Below, piece after piece: positions 36,811-39,230 of a DNA stretch of 39,230 nucleotides. This stretch comes from Caulobacteraceae bacterium. Its GTDB lineage: Bacteria; Pseudomonadota; Alphaproteobacteria; Caulobacterales; Caulobacteraceae. Under the pieces are notes generated by a model. That model ran no database searches. It worked only from the letters and a program-made list of their open reading frames with translations, and was not told the DNA's origin. The stretch spans positions 1-39,230 of the forward strand of contig DAIDGR010000021.1 of the NCBI GenBank assembly GCA_027452265.1, written 5' to 3'. A program made the translations under genes and the position numbers. The first letter of the stretch is position 1, and every line of letters begins with the position of its first letter.

Positions 36811-39230
36811 GTGATCGTCCGGCGGAGGCCCGAACCACTCTTGCAGACCCTGCCGCGCCGACTCGTCCTGGCCGGATATGGCCTCGCCGCCGCCGCAGGT
36901 CTCGCCGGGCTCTGCGCGGCGATTTATGCGGGCGTGCTGTTCGCGAGCATGCCGAGCGCCGCGGAGCTGGCCGACTACCACCCGCCCACGGCCACGCGGG
37001 TGTTCGCCTGGGACGGCACCCTGATCGGCGAATATTCCAAGGTCCGCCGCATCTTCGTGCCCTACGACCAGATGCCGCCGCACCTGCTTGAGGCGTTCCT
37101 GGCGGCGGAGGACCACACCTTCTTCGAGCACGGCGGGGTCAGCGTCTCGGGCACCGGACGCGCCCTGATCAAGGACATCGGCAACATCCTTCAGGGCCGC
37201 CGGCCGGAGGGCGGTTCGACCATCACCCAGCAGGTGGCCAAGAACGTCCTTCTGAACAACCGGGTGACCATCGGACGCAAGCTCAAGGAGGCCCTCCTGG
37301 CCACGCGCCTGGAGCAGGTCCTGACCAAGAAGCAGATCCTGGAGCTGTATCTCAACGAGATCTGGCTCGGCTATCGCTCCTATGGCGTCGGGGCCGCGGC
37401 CTATAATTATTTCGGCAAATCCATCAATGACTTGACCCTGGCCCAGGACGCCTATCTGGCGGCCCTGCCCAAGGGGCCGGACAACTACCAGCCGGTCAAG
37501 CAGAAGGCGGCCGCGATCCGGCGGCGCAATTTCATCCTGCAGGAGATGGCGGACCTGGGCTGGGTCTCCGAGGCCGAGGCCCAGGCGGCGATGAAGGAGG
37601 ACCTCGTCGTTCAGGCGACGCCAGAACGGGCCCGCTATCGCGATGCGGACTATTTCGTCGACGAAGCGCGGCGCGATGCCCTGGGCATTCGCGGCGTGGG
37701 GGCCGATCTCACCGACGGCGGCTACTACATGCGCACCACGCTCGATCCGCGCCTGCAGACCGCCGCGCGGATCGCCTTGATGGACGGACTTGAGGCCTAT
37801 GACCGGCGCCACGGATGGCGCGGGGCCTGGGGGCATGTGGCCAATCAGCCTGGCTGGCGGAAGGCGGCCCTGGCGGCCTCGCCGCCGTCCGAGCGCCGCG
37901 ACTGGGCGGCGGCCCTGGTCACGCAGGTGCGCGGCGGCGATGTGCGGGTGGAGACGGCCGCCACCAACCAGACCGGCGCGATCCTGCCTCAGGACGTGGC
38001 CTGGGCCCGGGCCGGCAAGGGCCTGGCCGTGGGAGATCTGGTCTTTGTCGCCCCAACCACCGGGGGATTTCGCCTGAAGCAGACGCCGCAGGTCAACGGC
38101 GCCCTGGTGGCGATGGAGCCCTATTCCGGTCGGGTCCTGGCCCTGGTGGGCGGCTACAGCTTCTCGCTGTCCAAGTTCAACCGCGCAACCCAGGCCTATC
38201 GCCAGCCCGGATCATCCTTCAAACCGTTCGTCTACGCCACGGCCCTGGAGACCGGCCAGTTCACGCCGGCCAGCGTCATCACCGACGCGCCGATCACCCT
38301 GCCGGGCGCCGACGGCAAGCCCTGGACCCCCGAGAATTTCGAGCGCAACACCTTTTACGGCCCCCTGGTGTTCCGTCGCGGGCTGGAGCTGTCGCTCAAC
38401 ACCATGACCGTGCGGATCGCCCTTCAGGTGGGCATGAAGCGGATCGTCCAGACGGCCAAGGCCTTTGGCGTGGTCGACCATATGGATCCGGTCCTCGCCA
38501 TGTCGCTGGGCGCCGGCGAGACGACGCCGCTGCGGATGGCGGGAGCTTATTCCGCCTTCGTCAACGGCGGGCGCAAGGTGACCCCGCACCTGATCACCGA
38601 GGTCGAGGACCGGGACGGCCAGATCCTCTATCGCAGCGATATGCGGGACTGCCCCGGCTGCACGGCGGACTTCACCGGCGGAGACGGGCCGGACATGGCG
38701 TCGGACGGCGCCCAACTGATCGATCCGATCACCGCCTACCAGATCGACACCATGCTTGAAGGCGTGGTGCAGCGGGGCACGGCCACCGCCGCCCTGGTCC
38801 TGGGACGCCCCATCGGCGGCAAGACCGGCACCACCAACGATTTCCGCAGCGCCTGGTTCGTCGGCTTCTCGCCGCAGATCGTGGTGGCGACCTTTGTCGG
38901 GTTCGACGACAACCGCAGCCTGGGCAAGGGCGAGACCGGGGCCGTGGCGGCCCTGCCGATCTTCATCGAGTTCATGCAGGAGGCGCTCAAGGGCGAACCG
39001 CGCCTGGACTTCCGCCCCCCACCCAACACCCGTTTCGCCTATGTCGGCCCCAACCGCGAGGCCTTCCGCCCCGGCACCGAGCCGCGTTCGACCCTCGACC
39101 TCAACGCCCTTCTGGGAGGCGACGCCGCCATCGCCCCGGCCGCCCCGCCCGGCGGCCCGGTCCCGCCCCCCGCGCCGGCCAAGGCGCCCGGCGCCAAGCC
39201 GGCCAAATCCCCGGAACGTCTGAACGGGCT
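36811..39230 (+). CDS. mrcA: Class A penicillin-binding protein PBP1A (3' end outside window)
   Basis: Bifunctional glycosyltransferase/transpeptidase; 806 codons are visible and the frame is still open at the edge. A short cytoplasmic start and one membrane anchor (LAGYGLAAAAGLAGLCAAIYAG written in two parts: LAGYGLAAAAGL and AGLCAAIYAG, about residues 20-40) are followed by the GT51 domain, with AAEDHTFFEHGG (catalytic E100), EGGSTITQQVAKN and LYLNEIWLG. The transpeptidase domain has SSFK (S468 nucleophile, K471), SLN (528-530) and KTGTT (from K671). The visible end is a Pro/Ala/Lys-rich tail, so little is likely missing. The start is GTG 36811, seven bases after AGGGAAGG. Pairing with amiC couples wall synthesis and splitting. 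Confidence 0.95.
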   Translation, partial: MIVRRRPEPLLQTLPRRLVLAGYGLAAAAGLAGLCAAIYAGVLFASMPSAAELADYHPPTATRVFAWDGTLIGEYSKVRRIFVPYDQMPPHLLEAFLAAEDHTFFEHGGVSVSGTGRALIKDIGNILQGRRPEGGSTITQQVAKNVLLNNRVTIGRKLKEALLATRLEQVLTKKQILELYLNEIWLGYRSYGVGAAAYNYFGKSINDLTLAQDAYLAALPKGPDNYQPVKQKAAAIRRRNFILQEMADLGWVSEAEAQAAMKEDLVVQATPERARYRDADYFVDEARRDALGIRGVGADLTDGGYYMRTTLDPRLQTAARIALMDGLEAYDRRHGWRGAWGHVANQPGWRKAALAASPPSERRDWAAALVTQVRGGDVRVETAATNQTGAILPQDVAWARAGKGLAVGDLVFVAPTTGGFRLKQTPQVNGALVAMEPYSGRVLALVGGYSFSLSKFNRATQAYRQPGSSFKPFVYATALETGQFTPASVITDAPITLPGADGKPWTPENFERNTFYGPLVFRRGLELSLNTMTVRIALQVGMKRIVQTAKAFGVVDHMDPVLAMSLGAGETTPLRMAGAYSAFVNGGRKVTPHLITEVEDRDGQILYRSDMRDCPGCTADFTGGDGPDMASDGAQLIDPITAYQIDTMLEGVVQRGTATAALVLGRPIGGKTGTTNDFRSAWFVGFSPQIVVATFVGFDDNRSLGKGETGAVAALPIFIEFMQEALKGEPRLDFRPPPNTRFAYVGPNREAFRPGTEPRSTLDLNALLGGDAAIAPAAPPGGPVPPPAPAKAPGAKPAKSPERLNG

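Overview
The window is a GC-rich chromosomal segment from an alphaproteobacterium, most likely a member of the Caulobacteraceae (Caulobacter/Phenylobacterium/Brevundimonas type). This rests on three things. The cell-wall and division cluster runs murC-murB-ddl-ftsQ-ftsA-ftsZ-lpxC-bamD-recN-ligA. A full CtrA box (TTAA-N7-TTAA) and GANTC (CcrM methylation) sites lie in front of ftsZ. RNase E ends in the GWWRR tail known from Caulobacter. No species call is possible from sequence alone. There are no rRNA or tRNA genes, CRISPR arrays, insertion sequences or prophage modules that I can see.

Layout. (1) 1-3411: accessory DNA where murG/ftsW would be expected. It holds a leftward, edge-truncated surface protein (TbpB-like barrel plus an S74 'endosialidase chaperone' tail), then a very AT-rich gap (24 % GC by direct count over 1501-1600), then a rightward DUF6065-JmjC/cupin fusion. 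(2) 3412-16742: a continuous rightward block for peptidoglycan precursor synthesis (murC, murB, ddl), the divisome (ftsQ, ftsA, ftsZ), lipid A synthesis (lpxC), outer-membrane assembly (bamD) and DNA repair/ligation (recN, ligA). Many junctions overlap by a few bases. Two regulatory gaps interrupt it: a cluster of three GANTC sites before ddl, and the CtrA/GANTC region before ftsZ. (3) 16756-20383: leftward prmA, pepP-like aminopeptidase and a SOUL haem-binding protein. (4) 20560-29780: accessory metabolism. Two amidohydrolases face each other; a chorismate-lyase-like protein and an orphan membrane histidine kinase follow; a crotonase lies between two paralogous secreted beta-propellers; an APH-type kinase ends the block. 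(5) 29788-34644: leftward rne, an M48 metalloprotease with TPRs and a DsbA/ScsC-like lipoprotein, apparently one operon. (6) 34645-35208: a 564-bp gap holding a likely rne leader hairpin and a G-rich 7-bp tandem repeat. (7) 35209-39230: rightward amiC (septal amidase) and mrcA (class A PBP, cut by the window edge).

The functional theme is envelope growth and division: precursor synthesis (MurC/MurB/Ddl), septal ring (FtsQ/A/Z), outer membrane (LpxC, BamD, M48 protease, DsbA-like) and peptidoglycan remodelling (AmiC, PBP1A). The features I would most like checked are the S74-tailed surface protein, the DUF6065-JmjC fusion, the helically phased GANTC triplet before ddl-ftsQA, and the heptamer G-tract array upstream of rne. 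I do not see a clear new multi-gene defence or mobile system here.
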